This document shows, in pieces, positions 32,601-44,430 of a stretch of DNA of 64,000 nt; the first letter of the stretch is position 1; every line of letters begins with the position of its first letter. The stretch comes from Haemonchus contortus. Taxonomy: Eukaryota; Nematoda; Chromadorea; Rhabditida; Trichostrongylidae. Made by a program: the position numbers and the translations under genes. The notes under the pieces are model-generated. The model did not search any database. It was not told where the DNA came from and saw only the letters and a list, made by a program, of their open reading frames with translations. The DNA is taken from NCBI GenBank assembly GCA_000469685.2, contig LS997566.1, positions 42,422,920-42,486,919 on the forward strand. Reading direction: 5' to 3'.

Positions 32601-35600
32601 GCTATTATTCGTTCTAGGACCCACACGCAATCAGCTAATCGCCGAGTGATGAGGCGATGTTTTCCTCCCATTCTTTTTTCCTCTGTTTTTCTTTTTGCTG
32701 CCGCGATCCCTTATTTAATTCCCTACTCCTAGAGGCTGGAAAAGGTGAGCTACTCTTGCTGTTACTAGGGTTTTTTGTTTATTTATGCTTATAAGTGGAT
32801 GAATTTTTGCTTGCCATTGTCTGTTATTCGCACCAGGACCCACACGCGCGCAGCGAAGCACACTGTTTAGCTCGTCGGGACGCTCCACTCTTCTTCATTT
32901 TTTTGGTCTCTTTCTCGTCCAGCCCCCTTTCTAACTGGTTTTTCGAAGCCTTTTTCCACTTTGGAAACACCGATTCACGCAGTTTCTTCACCTTCATCGC
33001 ACTATTTTCGACCTTGCCTTCCATTTTTCATCATGATCTGGGTTACCCAAAATTATCGCGAACTGTGCCTTTAAATGTTAATCCTATGAACCTTTATGAA
33101 GACTTTATGGAAACTAGCAATATTAGTCTAGGCTCAATCAGAAGATTTTCTGCTGAATTATCCTCCACTGTTCTTGATTGGTACTTGATTTTCGGAAAAT
33201 GTAGGAAATGAGCGAAAAAATTGAAACAGACAAGCGAAGGAAAACACTTCACTTAGTTCATAGTTTTCGATCCATCCATCAGACACGTACACATTCATTT
33301 ACTACGATCCTAAATGGTAGTCCAGTGCTGTGGCGCATCCCTTAGACGGGATTGATTGACGTCAAAAAACTTAATCTTTCTTTCTTAAATTTACATAGCA
33401 AAAACATGGAGAAGCTGGCGTAATGGCATACTATCACTCGCATGATCTGGGATCTGACTACCACGATCGGTTTCCATCTAGCCCATCCGAGCTTTCATCC
33501 CTCTAGGGTCGGTTAAGTAGTACCACACTTGTCCAAGTGTGTAAAGGCACGGTCACATTGGCTGGCCAGTGCAAGACACTACATGGATCTAGCATTCCTT
33601 CAAGCATCGTATCTTTCCCTCCTGGAAGGAATAGGAAACTGGTAAAGACACGATTCACGATAAAAATGGTTTCTGAGATTTGCACAAGGTATGAATTCGG
33701 GGCCCCCTGTGATGCCATATGTGCAGGAATGAAGTCGAAAAACGTTCTGGTTAGGGCATAACAAGGGGCCGGGGAGTGAAGCACTGTCAGCCTCCGCCCC
33801 TCGCTAGGCCGACTACGAAATCTAATTGCCGTTCACCACTTTCGCATTGGAGCAACATTAGTGAAAAATCAATAAGCTAACCGATCGCCTCCTACTGGTA
33901 ATAGTATTCGGCTGTATTCCTATTATTCGACTAAGATTCTGCTCTATTCTGTTCTAATTATTTATTCTCAGCCGTCATCAAAAGGATCAGGCAAAATAAT
34001 CTAGCTTAATATCAGCAGTAGAATAAATAATATTAACGAAGAAACTAACATCAGCTGTTTGAGCGTGTTGTGTGCAACTGTAGACATTACGTGGCATTCG
34101 TCTACTCGCCCGAAAATTCCCTTGACTGCCGTTTTTTTGCCGTGTAACTCGTCCAACCCCCTTTTCTCTTCTTTTATAAGCTTCGTATCCATTGTACTTA
34201 TCCATTGTATCCTTTTCCATTGTACTACTATAGGCCGTGCCTAACATTTTTCGTCAAAAACCGGATACCCCGAAATTATTTCGAACTGTGCCCTTAAGTC
34301 ATCTACTGTTGGGAAACGGGGAAGTTCCTGGTTCATCCAGCAAAAGCAAGGAACCTCAGTAAACAGAAGCTGTCCCTCAATAAATATTTCCTAGATAGTC
34401 TCCTTTCATCCCTTTGTTGAAACCTCGGCTCTGAGCATGTGCAACGTGTTTACTTCTTTCGCTTAAGGAAACTGTTGCGAGGAACCTCCATTGTTAGGCT
34501 CTCCTTTAGTGAGTCTCCTGGTGTTTTTGCTGGATGCTTGCAGCCGTGTTTAGTTTCCATGCCATGAAGCAAACTTCCTATTCCGTTCAAAGTTCACACC
34601 CGTCAGAATGAAAGTGATAATTTCCCCAGAAAAAGCTCTTTACCGATAGAAAATTACCCTACTCTCATATTACTTTCAAGTTGTTCAATGTTCAAAGTAC
34701 TAACGACGACATTATACAACAACAGAGTGAATTCCGATGTAGTTGTTTCGTCGTCAGCTGTTTGAGAAGAACTTTTCTGAGCCGATCCTGGTATTTTGTT
34801 CCGGAATGTCCCGCCTTATCCTACAGTATTTTGAAGGGGACCACTAGCCTTAAAGTGCTAAAGGGTAGTCATAGGTTGATACGTCGGAAAGCACGGCGCA
34901 TTATGACGACCAGCACCAATTCTCCTCAGTTTCCACTTTTACCCCCCTCCTGCTTACGGGCCTTCCAGTACCGTCCATAAGCAGCTGGCTACCCGGCGTT
35001 GATTTCTCACATAAACAAGTGGATAAGCCCAAGTCTCGATTGATTTAATTGTCGAAGTCGATGGCGAAGTTTTGGAGGCCATGGAGGTCTGTCGAAAAGC
35101 TGGAGCTCAAGTGTTGACTACGACAGAAAGTAGTAACTGCCTAGCAGTAGAGTTGCGGTTCCCTCGTAACTGTTGGGGATGAACATGATGTTTATTGTTG
35201 TCGAAATTCAACAACTTCTGCATCACGGTGACTGACAGGTTGTCGACGGGAATGCATCGAATTTCAGGTGAAATATGAGAAGAACACGAGTTTGTCGGAT
35301 GTTCCCTCACGGACAAGTGTAAGAGTGAACGATCGAATTCCATAGCGTTCAGGTAAGTTTGAAGGAATGCAAAGAGCTCTCGCTCCTTTATCAAAACTGC
35401 TTGACGGTTTGCCCTTCGAGAAAAACTTGGCCTTCGACAAGTCCATATGAAGATATGTGGCGTACTCGACTTGGGAAAAAACAAAATAGGGCGTAATGAG
35501 GGCTCAAAGTTAGCCTAACCCAGTACCGCCGAATACACCCTTTCTACTGGCGTCGAACTGTGTCGTGGAAGCGTATCCCTGTATTTGCCCTTCTTTCGTC

Positions 35601-38600
35601 AAAAGCTTTGGCAAGTCGTACTAGCACACTCTGGGTGGATCTGGGAGGCCAAGAAGGCATTCGGTCTATGGTTAGATCCCTTGACGATGTGTGTGCTAGT
35701 GTCCCAGTCGGCCCTACCCAACTCACCCTACCCTTGCCCATACACCTACATAATAGCATCCGGGACAACACAAAAGGCACAGTCCAGAATGAGGGCAGTA
35801 ACGGAAGTATCTGGCGGGATAGGTGACAATTGTTTTGACAGAGCTCATTCTGAGAAGACTGATGATTGCGTCGAAGGAGTTTGCCGGTTAAGGGAAACAG
35901 TGTCCTGGTGAAGTAATGGAGTTTGGGAGCCTTCACCCAAATGCTTACAGCTGACCGTACCTTTAGGTGACAGGTCTTTTGCTTCCCTCCAGCTAGATCT
36001 ACCGCTCATCTAATCCCCTAATCATCTCTTTCTGGGGAAAGCGTTGGAAAAAGAGATATAACTGCAACGGAGAACTGACCTGAAATCCATTTCGCACGGA
36101 GACTCGACAACGATCCTGCAAAGAAAAGGTTTTGATACATCTGGGATTTATACGAACATGTCAAAGACCTCACCGGTAATTCATCCATACAGTTCCATTT
36201 GGGAAAATTGCAAGAAAAATATTCGGCGTCGGACTTTTGTGGATAACCGAGCCTGAAATTTTACCAAATACCGCTAGCCAAAACCAATGTGAGCAACGTC
36301 AAACCACCGGATACAGCTCCCATGGAATTCTGACTGACCCTGGGACTCTTCTAACCCAATCTGTTGAAAATTCTTTTGAGTATGTGGCACAAATGCAAGT
36401 GGAGCACCGTCACGCTATAGATCATTAGATCCTAACCCGGATCGATACTCGCCCAGGTCAATTAAGCCTTTGATCTTTTTGAGGTCGGTTAATTGGTGCC
36501 AAACTCGTATGGGACGATAAAGCATTGACTTGTACATTGGCTGGTCATCAGAAGTCGTTGTATAGTCTACACAGCCCTCAAAACATCCCTACGATTCTGA
36601 ATGGTAGTCGAACGCGGGGCGCATCATTCAAACGGGATTACCCGACGTCATCAGCACATCTATATTTATACTCAAAGACTACAAAACGTTGTGTACCTTT
36701 GCTGTTCACTATACAGACATTTGGCAGCCAAATGTTGTCGACCATCCGATGAGATAATGAGAGATTTGTGAGGCACTGAGCACCCTCTTCATGCTGAAAT
36801 CTGCTGAATTTTTGACAAAATTCTCCGAAGAGAGCTCAATTAACGAATCCATTGATGAGTAGCAGAAAAACTATTTGCATATTCTTTCCGAGAATCACAC
36901 CCACAATGGCCCGGGCAAGTGCCGAATTCTGGACTGCCAATTCCGGGAATGAACTATTTGTTTGGCTGTATTGGAAGCTCCCACACGTTCCTAATTACAA
37001 AGCAAAGAATCTAGAAATTCGATCTGTATGCAAAGTACATGGGAATTTCGGGCTAGGACACCTAATGGTACCTATTTTGGGAACCACAAGAACAAAATAG
37101 CTTTCAAATGTCGTCACGCATTCCAATCGAATACAAGAACCTCAGCTCACCTCAAATGATAAGCCTGGATCGTGCCATATTTGACTGAAGAGGATATGCA
37201 TTGTAGAGGCGGATTGGATCTCAGATATCTCTGAGACTCGTTGAATAAGCAATTCAACGTCCACGTCCACACCTTTCATTTTTGGCACCAAATTCCTATC
37301 GTATTTTGACAGCAGCTCGGTCAAGATCCTTAAAAAGAAGTTGTATTCAGAAAGCTATGGTTAGGTCAGGAACACCATAGAAGATCCAACAAATCAAAGT
37401 GAGATGTGACAGAGGTTAATTAATTTTGGTCAAATTCAAGAAGGATCCGTTAGTTTGAGATTTGAATGATTTCAGTTAATGAAATGGATAGGCGAGAGCT
37501 CCATTATCGGAAAACACAAGAAAACAGTTACAGGGTTTTCCGAGGACGAGGTTCCGTCAAGAATTTCAGCAGTCGTAGGATGACTGGCGAAAAATTATTG
37601 TAAGACAGAAAAAACAAGAAAGTTGTTTGACTGGTCTGATCTAGATTTTTTTCTGACGACAATGGAAATGAGCAAAAATAGATGACAGTTTCATTCAGTA
37701 GGTTTGAAAAAGTTGACAATAGATATTTTTTTGGAAATGACAATGAAGAAGTGTAAGCAAGGGTGGTTGTTGACCCCCAGATGGGTACCCAGGACAAAAC
37801 TGCTCTGTCGGCTCATTGGCTAGATACCCAAACAGGACCCAGGCTACATGACAGCAATGGGCTGTAGCCGATACGATGTAGTAGAACCCTGACTCTATAG
37901 AAAAATGGGAAGAAGCTTCATGAAAAGAATTCCCTTTGTTCTCCATCAAATGGTTTAAAATCAAAGGGTTTCAGAAAGTCCTTCAGATCGATGAAAAAAA
38001 TATTCAAAAAATTTTCCATGAAACACGAGCAATTAGCTAATTTTCCTTGTCTTCCGGGTGGAAATCCAGGGATCACGTCATAATCTTCGGACATTTTTCT
38101 TCGGTACAACATTCACATTGAACTTTAAGTTGGTGAGGTATTCGCAGAAAAAATCGATGAGATTCGTCGTTTTTCCATCTTTGTTTACTCAAACTTCAAT
38201 TAAGTTTTAGGCACCCTGTAGAAGAAATTTCAATATGAAATCTTGTGCTATGTAAGTTAAATGGCCTCGAGGCCAAACTCTGGTGGACTGAGATGAACTT
38301 CGCTCTTCAAGAGTGGTATTGAAGGAGTAAGAAATGATCAAGTAAAATAGGCCTCTTCCTAATGGGTCATTCGATAAAAAGTGCAAATTCTCAATGATCT
38401 TTTCTGTGTGCTTCACTTTAAGCTTTCAAATTCGATATTACCACGTACTACAACTACAACACGCCTTCTGAGAAAACAGCTGAAGCAGCTCAGTCGGCTC
38501 ATTAAGAGGGCAGAACCTTGGATTTAACCCATTTCACTTTAAGTTGTAATATGATGAGAAAACCTCCGGAAAAATAATCATGGAGATTGGTCACGGGTTC

Positions 38601-40017
38601 ATGGTCGTCAAGAAAATATCACCACGATCGTTACACAATGGCCTTATTTCGGAAGCCCTTTTCAAAAGGAATGCTAGGGCCACGTGTCGCCCAGGAAGTT
38701 AAAAAAAGTATATTGGCTTGTGGCAGGTCGGTCTGAAAGAGATATCGTACCTGCTCGAGCAAATCGATAATAAACGGGACGGCAGGTAATACGGGTGACA
38801 GGTAGAAAAGTAGCGGCACTTACGGGTTCGTCCCTCCTCCGTGCTCGATAGTAAGCGAGTAGGAAAAAGAAAGGAAAAGAACTAAAGAAACGTCATTTTT
38901 AAGGAGGACTTTGCCCATGCGTTCATTTATTTTTCAAGACGCAAGAGCTTTTTCATCAACACAATGCACGATCACATGCAGGAGGGATGACAGCATCAAG
39001 CCTGGCGAACAATGAAAGGACAGCGATGTCTCCCTCGCCATACTTTTGAAACTCTAATCCATTGGAGCTACCTTTTTCAGATTTTTTTTCGGAATGATTT
39101 ATTGAAAACTGTGAACTCCCCAGGCGATGAAGGCACCTTTTAAGAGCCATAGAATTGAAAGGGAAAAGGAAAATTCTTTGTAAGAAACAGGCGGAGAAAC
39201 AGGATGAAGTTAAAGTAGAGTACATTTTTGGATCTGAAAATCAGGTTCAAAAGAATCAGTAGCTAAATTATGTTAAACTATAAAACTATGGCCATGAATT
39301 GGTAAATAGTTATAAAATTTTAAGGGCGTTTGCGTAGAAAAATAGTCAGTAGATCTGAAAAACCATTCTTACTTGAGTAGAGTTCAGGTAGGAAAGGGTA
39401 AATGGAGTAGCAGAGAAGACGTAAAACTGGAAGGAGGGGAAAAAAAGAAAAATTACCTTGTAGCAGCCTTCTCAGCTTGACCAAGCACACAAAAAGGCTC
39501 CTCGAGAGGATCATCAATCTGAGTAGTTGCTTGTTTAGTCACTGAAATGGATCTTTAATAGAATTGCCTGGATTCCAAATGGAAAAATCGCCTTTACAAA
39601 TAAATTACAGTACTTTCACAAGTGCCGTTTGCAAGTTGTTGAAAGCCTTCACGACAGGCACACGTTTTCGTACCATCGTCCCAGATTTTACAGTAAGACG
39701 ACCGTAAGTCACATCGAGCGCATTCTGTAATTGGTGGGATCAAAGGCAGGGTGCAGAAGTCACTTTGAACAGACTACACAAGTTGATTTAGGGATTCCCA
39801 GCCTTGCTTTCAGCCTTCACATGGCTTTGGCTGACCAGGGCAGTGTTTGATTTACTTATTCACTTTTTTGTAAACAAATAATCAACTATCACAACACGAC
39901 ATCAACTTAATCACTTTCTTTTTAATCAAATGATTAAGTTCGAAAAACTCGAAGTTCACCTTCATCTAAAGCAGCAACCAATGATACGGTAAAGGTGAGA
40001 ATGAAGGTGAAAGGCAT
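29658..40017 (-). CDS. Cys-loop ligand-gated ion channel with N-terminal EGF-like module
   Basis: Fourteen exons join in phase on the - strand: 40017-39960, 39724-39614, 39541-39457, 37328-37151, 36793-36697, 36252-36174, 36115-36080, 32326-32260, 31430-31299, 31156-31082, 31020-30895, 30137-30028, 29911-29824, 29792-29658. They give 458 residues. A signal peptide (MPFTFILTFTVSLVAA) is followed by six cysteines at 21, 24, 31, 41, 43 and 55 in EGF spacing. The ligand-binding domain includes IWLPNVCIVNSK and PNGTVWMNYR, and the Cys-loop C210-C224 has exactly 13 residues between (EMDFSFFPMDRVM). M1 lies at about 292-316 and M2 begins at PAR (322-324), the anion-channel signature. M3 is at about 353-377 and a basic loop follows. 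A neurotransmitter-gated chloride channel of the GABA/amine/glycine-like group is likely; the ligand is unknown. The last exon runs to a TAA without an M4. A CCG/GTGTAA donor could continue the gene, but no clear M4 exon was found. Confidence 0.9.
30199..30490. mobile_element. GC-rich inverted-repeat element, copy C
   Basis: It starts GGGGAGAACGTCCGTTGCGC and ends near GCGCGCAACGAAGCGCACG. It is colinear with copy B (CCACTTCGCGCGCAGCG, GTCCGCGTTATGTTCTC, CGCATGCGGCGGCTGCGG). It lies in a channel intron, between the M2 and M3 exons. Confidence 0.85.
30655..30815. repeat. Low-copy repeat shared with 35.5 kb
   Basis: GAGCGCAATGAGGGCTCAAAG, and then GGCCAAGA with GATCCCTTGACGATG and GTGTGCCAATTGGCCCTA, recur in the same order at 35480-35735. 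Both copies lie in introns of the channel gene. They may be a remote SINE relative. Confidence 0.6.
32380..33074. mobile_element. TTAA-bounded inverted-repeat element, copy 5 (695 bp)
   Basis: The ends are TTTAAAGGCACGGTTCTCGATA and the reverse complement at TTATCGCGAACTGTGCCTTT. The interior follows the copy at 2749-3420 almost base for base, with small indels. It is inserted in the channel intron just upstream of the 32260-32326 exon. Confidence 0.9.
33290..33375 (+). repeat. SINE 3'-end fragment
   Basis: It contains AATGGTAGTCCAGTGCTGTGGCGCATCC and then AGACGGGATTGATTGACGTC, followed by a tail-like CTTAATCTTTCTTTC. Confidence 0.5.
33410..33535 (+). repeat. SINE 5'-half fragment
   Basis: A degenerate head (GCTGGCGTAATGGCATACTATCAC) is followed by CTTTCATCCCTCTAGGGTCGG and a GTACCACACTTGTCC block, in family order. 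It ends where the next TTAA-family copy begins nearby. Confidence 0.45.
33641..34298. mobile_element. TTAA-family inverted-repeat element, diverged copy 6
   Basis: The left end GGTAAAGACACGATTCACGAT and right end ATTTCGAACTGTGCCCTTAA are recognisable family termini. The interior has CTCGTCCAACCCCCTTTTC, as in copies 1 and 5. It lies in the same large channel intron. Confidence 0.75.
35480..35735. repeat. Low-copy repeat shared with 30.7 kb
   Basis: It is the second member of the pair described at 30655-30815. It shares AGGGCTCAAAG, GGGAGGCCAAGAAGGCATTCGG, GATCCCTTGACGATG and GTCCCAGTCGGCCCTA. Confidence 0.6.
36380..36655 (+). repeat. tRNA-derived SINE, diverged copy
   Basis: It retains CCCGGATCGATACTCGCCCAGG, the GGTCGGTTAATTGGTGCC block, GACTTGTACATTGGCTGG, ACGATTCTGAATGGTAGTCG and GGGGCGCATC. 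The head is decayed. It lies in a channel intron. Confidence 0.7.
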
Positions 40018-41949
40018 CTCGGCTATGATTCATGCATAGTGCACGGTTCTGAAAAAAACAAAGGTCGATATGGGGTGTAACAACCGAAACGAGAATAGAA
40101 CAGTTTAAGCTAAACGAAGGAAACTGAGAGGATAATCGAAAATCGATCAGAAAGAATAGTTTAGAAAGTGTTTTTATCTTGGTCTCAGATTTCCTTGACT
40201 CTGTTCGAATATCAAAGCTAATCGTTGGCCATTCGTAACAATAGGGCTGTAAAGGCGGAAAGGTAGGTAGGCAAGAACATAGTGAAGATGACTGTGCAAA
40301 TGAGAATCGATGGAGCCATCCGAGCAAAGAAATTTCAAAAAATATTCGTCTTATACTAAATCCGTTCCGACGAACAATGAGTTGATTCCGATGTTGGTTT
40401 GAGTACGGTAGGCTAGCTATACGGTGGCATTCCACCTTAGCCCAGTAGAGTACGTCCAATGTTGGGCACAACTGTTATCAGGCAGTTAAGAGTGATCGAA
40501 ATAAACTCTTGCCCTCTCTCTTCCCTTCTTCTATAATTACTCAGTGAGAAAAGTTTCAAATCGAAAGTGGTCGGAAATTAGGCGCTCTTTTTAGCCTCCT
40601 CAGCTATCCGTCTTTACTCCACCCCCAACCTCCCTTTTTCCGAAAAATAAGTTGAATTTTCGTTTCTGCTGGGCAATCGGAACCTCTTCCTTTGTTACTG
40701 TGATGCTACCATTACCCTTGGCCTGCCCACACCATTATCCCGGTGCTGGTCAAATTAAGCATGAGTACATTTGAAATCAAACAAACATGAAAGCAAGTAT
40801 GTAAGGGTAGAGGTACATGAGGGAAGGGGTACGTTGACTTTCTCCTTGACTCGATGTTTACCCAAGTCTGTAAGTCCCACGCCCTTTCTGAGAAACTGCC
40901 TCAACACAAACTCAGATGTCGGAGGGTATGTACAAAGTTGTTCATACAAAATAAACAAACAAAATGCTACAAGTTCCCATGAAACCTGCGGTGTTTTAGA
41001 TGGTCTGAGCTATTCTTACCCCTATGAAAAAAAAGACTCACATCAAGTATCAGACGAGACCTTTTTGCTTTCCCTACAGTCAAAAACTAGATATGAGTGG
41101 TTCCGAGAGAATAAGTCGAAGAATGGTGAGGAGCAGCTGATGGGTCGGTCGCTGAGTTGCTGCAAATTGCTCTAACGGACGAATTCCGGATGGACACACG
41201 AGAAGAGGGCGCGTCCACAACGGCACGCCTCCCTTGCCCCGGGGGCAATTGGAGCTTGAAACGCCGCAGGCGGTACTCCGATGACTGAACTGCGGTTCGC
41301 TACTTGGCCGGAAATTCGGTTACTCCATGAGGTACCGTCTCTTGAACTGGTATTGAACCATTCTAGGATTGAAAATGACGATTGTAGAAGACTGATGAAC
41401 TTTGATCATCGCTCGCCATTATTCCGACAGCTACAAGTACAACAAGTACAGCACGCCACTCTTCAACAGCAGACGTTCATCGAGGACGTTTAAAGGGCTT
41501 TTCGTGGCATTCTTGAGCGTTGTCATTCTAAGAACTGCTTTCTCCAGTGACTACTTGGTTAAGGGTGAATCCGAAGTAGTAAGTGGATGCAAGGATGACG
41601 GCTATGCCTCTGAGGAGCCACAGTGGTTGTCTTTCAACGCTCGAAGTTTTACACTGGAAATTTATGCTGAATTGAGGATTCAGAACCCCTGAACTGCGCT
41701 TCTAGACCGTAGGCCTTGGTTACCTACCGGATATGGAACCAAAGACGAGGTAGTAGATGAAAAAGAGTGAATATAAAAGTTTGTGATCGCTTTGCGACCT
41801 ATCGAGGAGCTACATCGGTACTTCTACTCGAAACCTAAAAACTAGTCAGAAGTACAGTAGACCATACGTCAAGGAATCGTTGAAATATCGTGCATGCATC
41901 ATATCTTTGGATACTGGTCCATAACGGTTTCGAGAACCATTCCAGGTTT
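40018..41949. other. Upstream of the channel gene; no gene recognised
   Basis: This should contain the promoter of the channel gene on the - strand, but I see no element I can name. A 170-codon open frame at 39962-40471 on the - strand runs through the signal-peptide exon in another frame and is not supported. A + strand frame at 41402-41692 has a hydrophobic stretch (GLFVAFLSVVILRTAF) but no start, splice or homology support. Confidence 0.35.
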
Positions 41950-42255
41950 CTGGTGTAGTGGCAGAGGCGGACACTATCACATGAATGGGCCATGGATCGA
42001 GTCCTGGATCGATACTCGTCCAAGCAGAGCAATCCTACTAATGCTCTGAGATTCTTAGTTCATGATAGACTTGTTTGGGAGGATAGAAGCACTGACTTGC
42101 ACACCGATCGCCACCTCCGAAGCCATAACAAGTCATTGTATGGGGCGTTACGCATCCAATATGCCACTAAGATTTTGAATAGGAGTTGCACGCCTGGCCT
42201 ATCCCAGCTGGGGATCGAGCAAGTTCAAGGTTTGATCCTTTATCATCCTTTATTG
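41950..42255 (+). repeat. tRNA-derived SINE, diverged copy
   Basis: The head TGGTGTAGTGGCAGAGGCGG keeps the A box, and the B-box position is mutated (GATCGAGTCCTGG). The body contains ACTTGTTTGGGAGGATAGAAG and CACTGACTTGCACACCGATC. It ends in TTGATCCTTTATCATCCTTTA, a form of the heptamer tail. Confidence 0.8.
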
Positions 42256-42357
42256 TATGTCTCTTTTCCGATTTTCATGAGCTCTTTCATAAAATTAACT
42301 GAGGTCGAGAATGTGTGATGGCGCTGAGATTAGGCAGATTTTCATTTACCAATAGTT

Positions 42358-42751
42358 CGAATATCCCACGAGCGACTTTGATATTTGAAACCACTTTAAA
42401 CGAGAACTTTAGACCAATTTTCCTTTTTCCTTGAAGTGACTGCTTAAGTGGGATCCATTGGCCTTTTTAGAATTGAAAGAGGATTTTCTGTGGAGGCCAT
42501 ATCGTAGCAGAAGTCCTTCGGAATCGGCTTATTCCTGGACTCAATGGATTTCTGACGATATATTTTCACGGTAAGCCGATCCCATAGGGCTTTCGCCTCT
42601 ACAGAAAATCCTCTTTCAACCCTAAAAAGGCCAATGGATTCTGCTTGAGTAGTGTAGTCACTTCAGAGAAAAAGAAAAATTGGCCTAGAAATTTCTTTTA
42701 TACTGGTTTCAAATATCAAAGCCGTTCGTAAAGGATATTTTGGAATCTTCG
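42358..42751. repeat. Long palindromic (foldback) element, ~390 bp
   Basis: The left arm contains ACTTTGATATTTGAAACCA, GACCAATTTTCCTTTTTC and CCATTGGCCTTTTTAG, then GAAAGAGGATTTTCTGT. The right arm repeats all of these, in the same order, on the opposite strand. The arms are about 150-170 bp. A short unmatched centre contains ATCGGCTTATTCC, which partly pairs with AAGCCGAT. There is no coding capacity, so this is a foldback MITE or recent palindrome. Confidence 0.93.
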
Positions 42752-42989
42752 AATGTTGAAAGGGCAGGGGGGCCGAGCGTTCCATGGGAAAAGACTCAAT
42801 TTCGTTGATATGAGCGTACGAAAAGGTATGTAGGCATTCGAACTACCAACCTTTTTAGCTTAACAAAGCGAACTGACAAGCTGGGAAAGATACCTTTCAT
42901 TGGAAAGGAGGAAGCATGGAAGGCTTATTTTCTTTTCAGAAATTGGGATTTTCAAGAGGACACACAAATTTTTCAAAAATTTAAGGAAT

Positions 42990-43200
42990 ATAGTCTTGGG
43001 GCGTCAGTCGGTCCCGTTTGAGGGGTGCGCCCCGTATTCGGCTCCCACTGAATCGTAGTAGCGTATTGAATGCGTATATGGCCTATACAATGACTAGGAG
43101 TTTTCAGCTTTCATTCTCCCAGACGAGCTTGGTACCAATTAACCGACCCCGAAGGGAGAAAAAGCTTAGTTGGCCTATCCAGATGGTCGATTCGATCCCG
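42990..43200 (-). repeat. tRNA-derived SINE, 3' two thirds
   Basis: Read on the - strand it has CTTTTTCTCCCTTCGGGGTCGG, TTGGTACCAAGCTCGTCTGGGAG, GAATGCGT, a GGGGCGCACCCC block and GACGCC at the 3' end. The head is missing. Confidence 0.75.
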
Positions 43201-44105
43201 ACTCTTCTCAACTTTTTCACCATTTTTCAGATTTTCAACAACTTTCAGCTATTTCACTGAATTGGAGCTTTTTGGCTACATCAATAGGTTTTCTGGGTTC
43301 CTCTACCAACTTTCTACCGAACTTCTACTTTTCCACTGAGTTTCACCCTTTTCTCGAATTCCAGCGTTTCTGTCAGTTCATAGCTTTTCCATAAATTTTC
43401 ACCTCTAACCTTTTGTGTCAAGCTTCAAGCTTTTTTACAATTTTAGGCTTCAACAGAAAGCTTCAACGACCCCTTCCAATTTATTTCTCGACCTTCAGCT
43501 TTACCACTCAACACCCGGCGTTTGACGACTCAGTTCCCGCAATGGGTAAGGTGACGGTGCTCAGCACATGTGTCTCGGCTAGTGAGCTTGACTTCCATAT
43601 GCCCGTATTTTCTGCTGCCCAAGCAGGTGAAATCTGTGAAGAGGAAGGCGCAGGGTCAACTTCCTAATGCTAGTGGGCAGTCAAGGACTGGACAAGAAAA
43701 TCGACCTTTGATCTTACAGCTTCTAACGTCACAAACTGGACGAACTACTTGTAACAGCCCAATATGAAGAATTTGGAGAATCACAGCCGATTAGAAATGC
43801 ACGGAAGTCATTCACCAGAAATGGGAAACAGGGCACCGAGTGGGGCCTCACCCGGAAGGATATGCTCAGGCTAGAAATACAAGATGCCCGCAAATTTAGC
43901 CGCTCTTGCTCCTTCTCGTCATGCCTCAGGTGTGGGCGTGGTCTCGACTCACCGGCGTGTCCAGTATATGGAGGGTGAGCTCGCCCGCCGAGCTAGGCCC
44001 ATCAGTTGCGCCTGGTCAACATCAGTACTGTACCTGCTTCTGTTCGTGCTATTTAGCATCATCACTGAGTAAGAGAAGAGAGACAGTGAAGATTGCCTAA
44101 GGGGA

Positions 44106-44430
44106 GAAGGTGTAACGGGACTTCTCCCCGGAATCCCACGGCCTTCTGCAGTGGTTCCGCGGCGACTCTCCGTACCCTTCTATTGGGAATTCGAATCTCT
44201 CCCTTCATAGCGCGCGATCAGGTGCGGCGAGGAGGACGCCGTTTGGGGAGAAGATGCCAGACACGGGGAGAAGGAAAGCGGTGAGTGTGCGCCTGTTTCA
44301 TCTCTCTCGCAATGATTTTCACGGAGCCCACGGGCGGTGCGGTGTACGGTGTTCCGACTTGTACGATAGTCGGTGGGCACCGCTCAGTCGACTCGGCGCA
44401 AGCGAGAGGTGGCAGTCGCCCAGTGGACAA
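44106..44430. mobile_element. GC-rich repeat related to 10.4 kb
   Basis: CTGCAGTGGTTCCGCGGCGACT, GCGCGCGATCAGGTGCGGCG, and CGCCGTTTGGGG match in order with 10400-10510 (TTTCCGCGGCGACT, GCGATCGCGTACGGCGAGGG, CGCCGTTCGGGG). No gene is apparent. Confidence 0.55.

Noticed and set aside
38480..38535. tRNA-like phrase CAGCTCAGTCGGCTC
   Set aside because: It resembles a D-arm only; no T-arm or closing stems follow.
39962..40471. 169-codon open frame on the - strand
   Set aside because: It overlaps the signal-peptide exon in a different frame and has no homology. The spliced channel model explains the region better.
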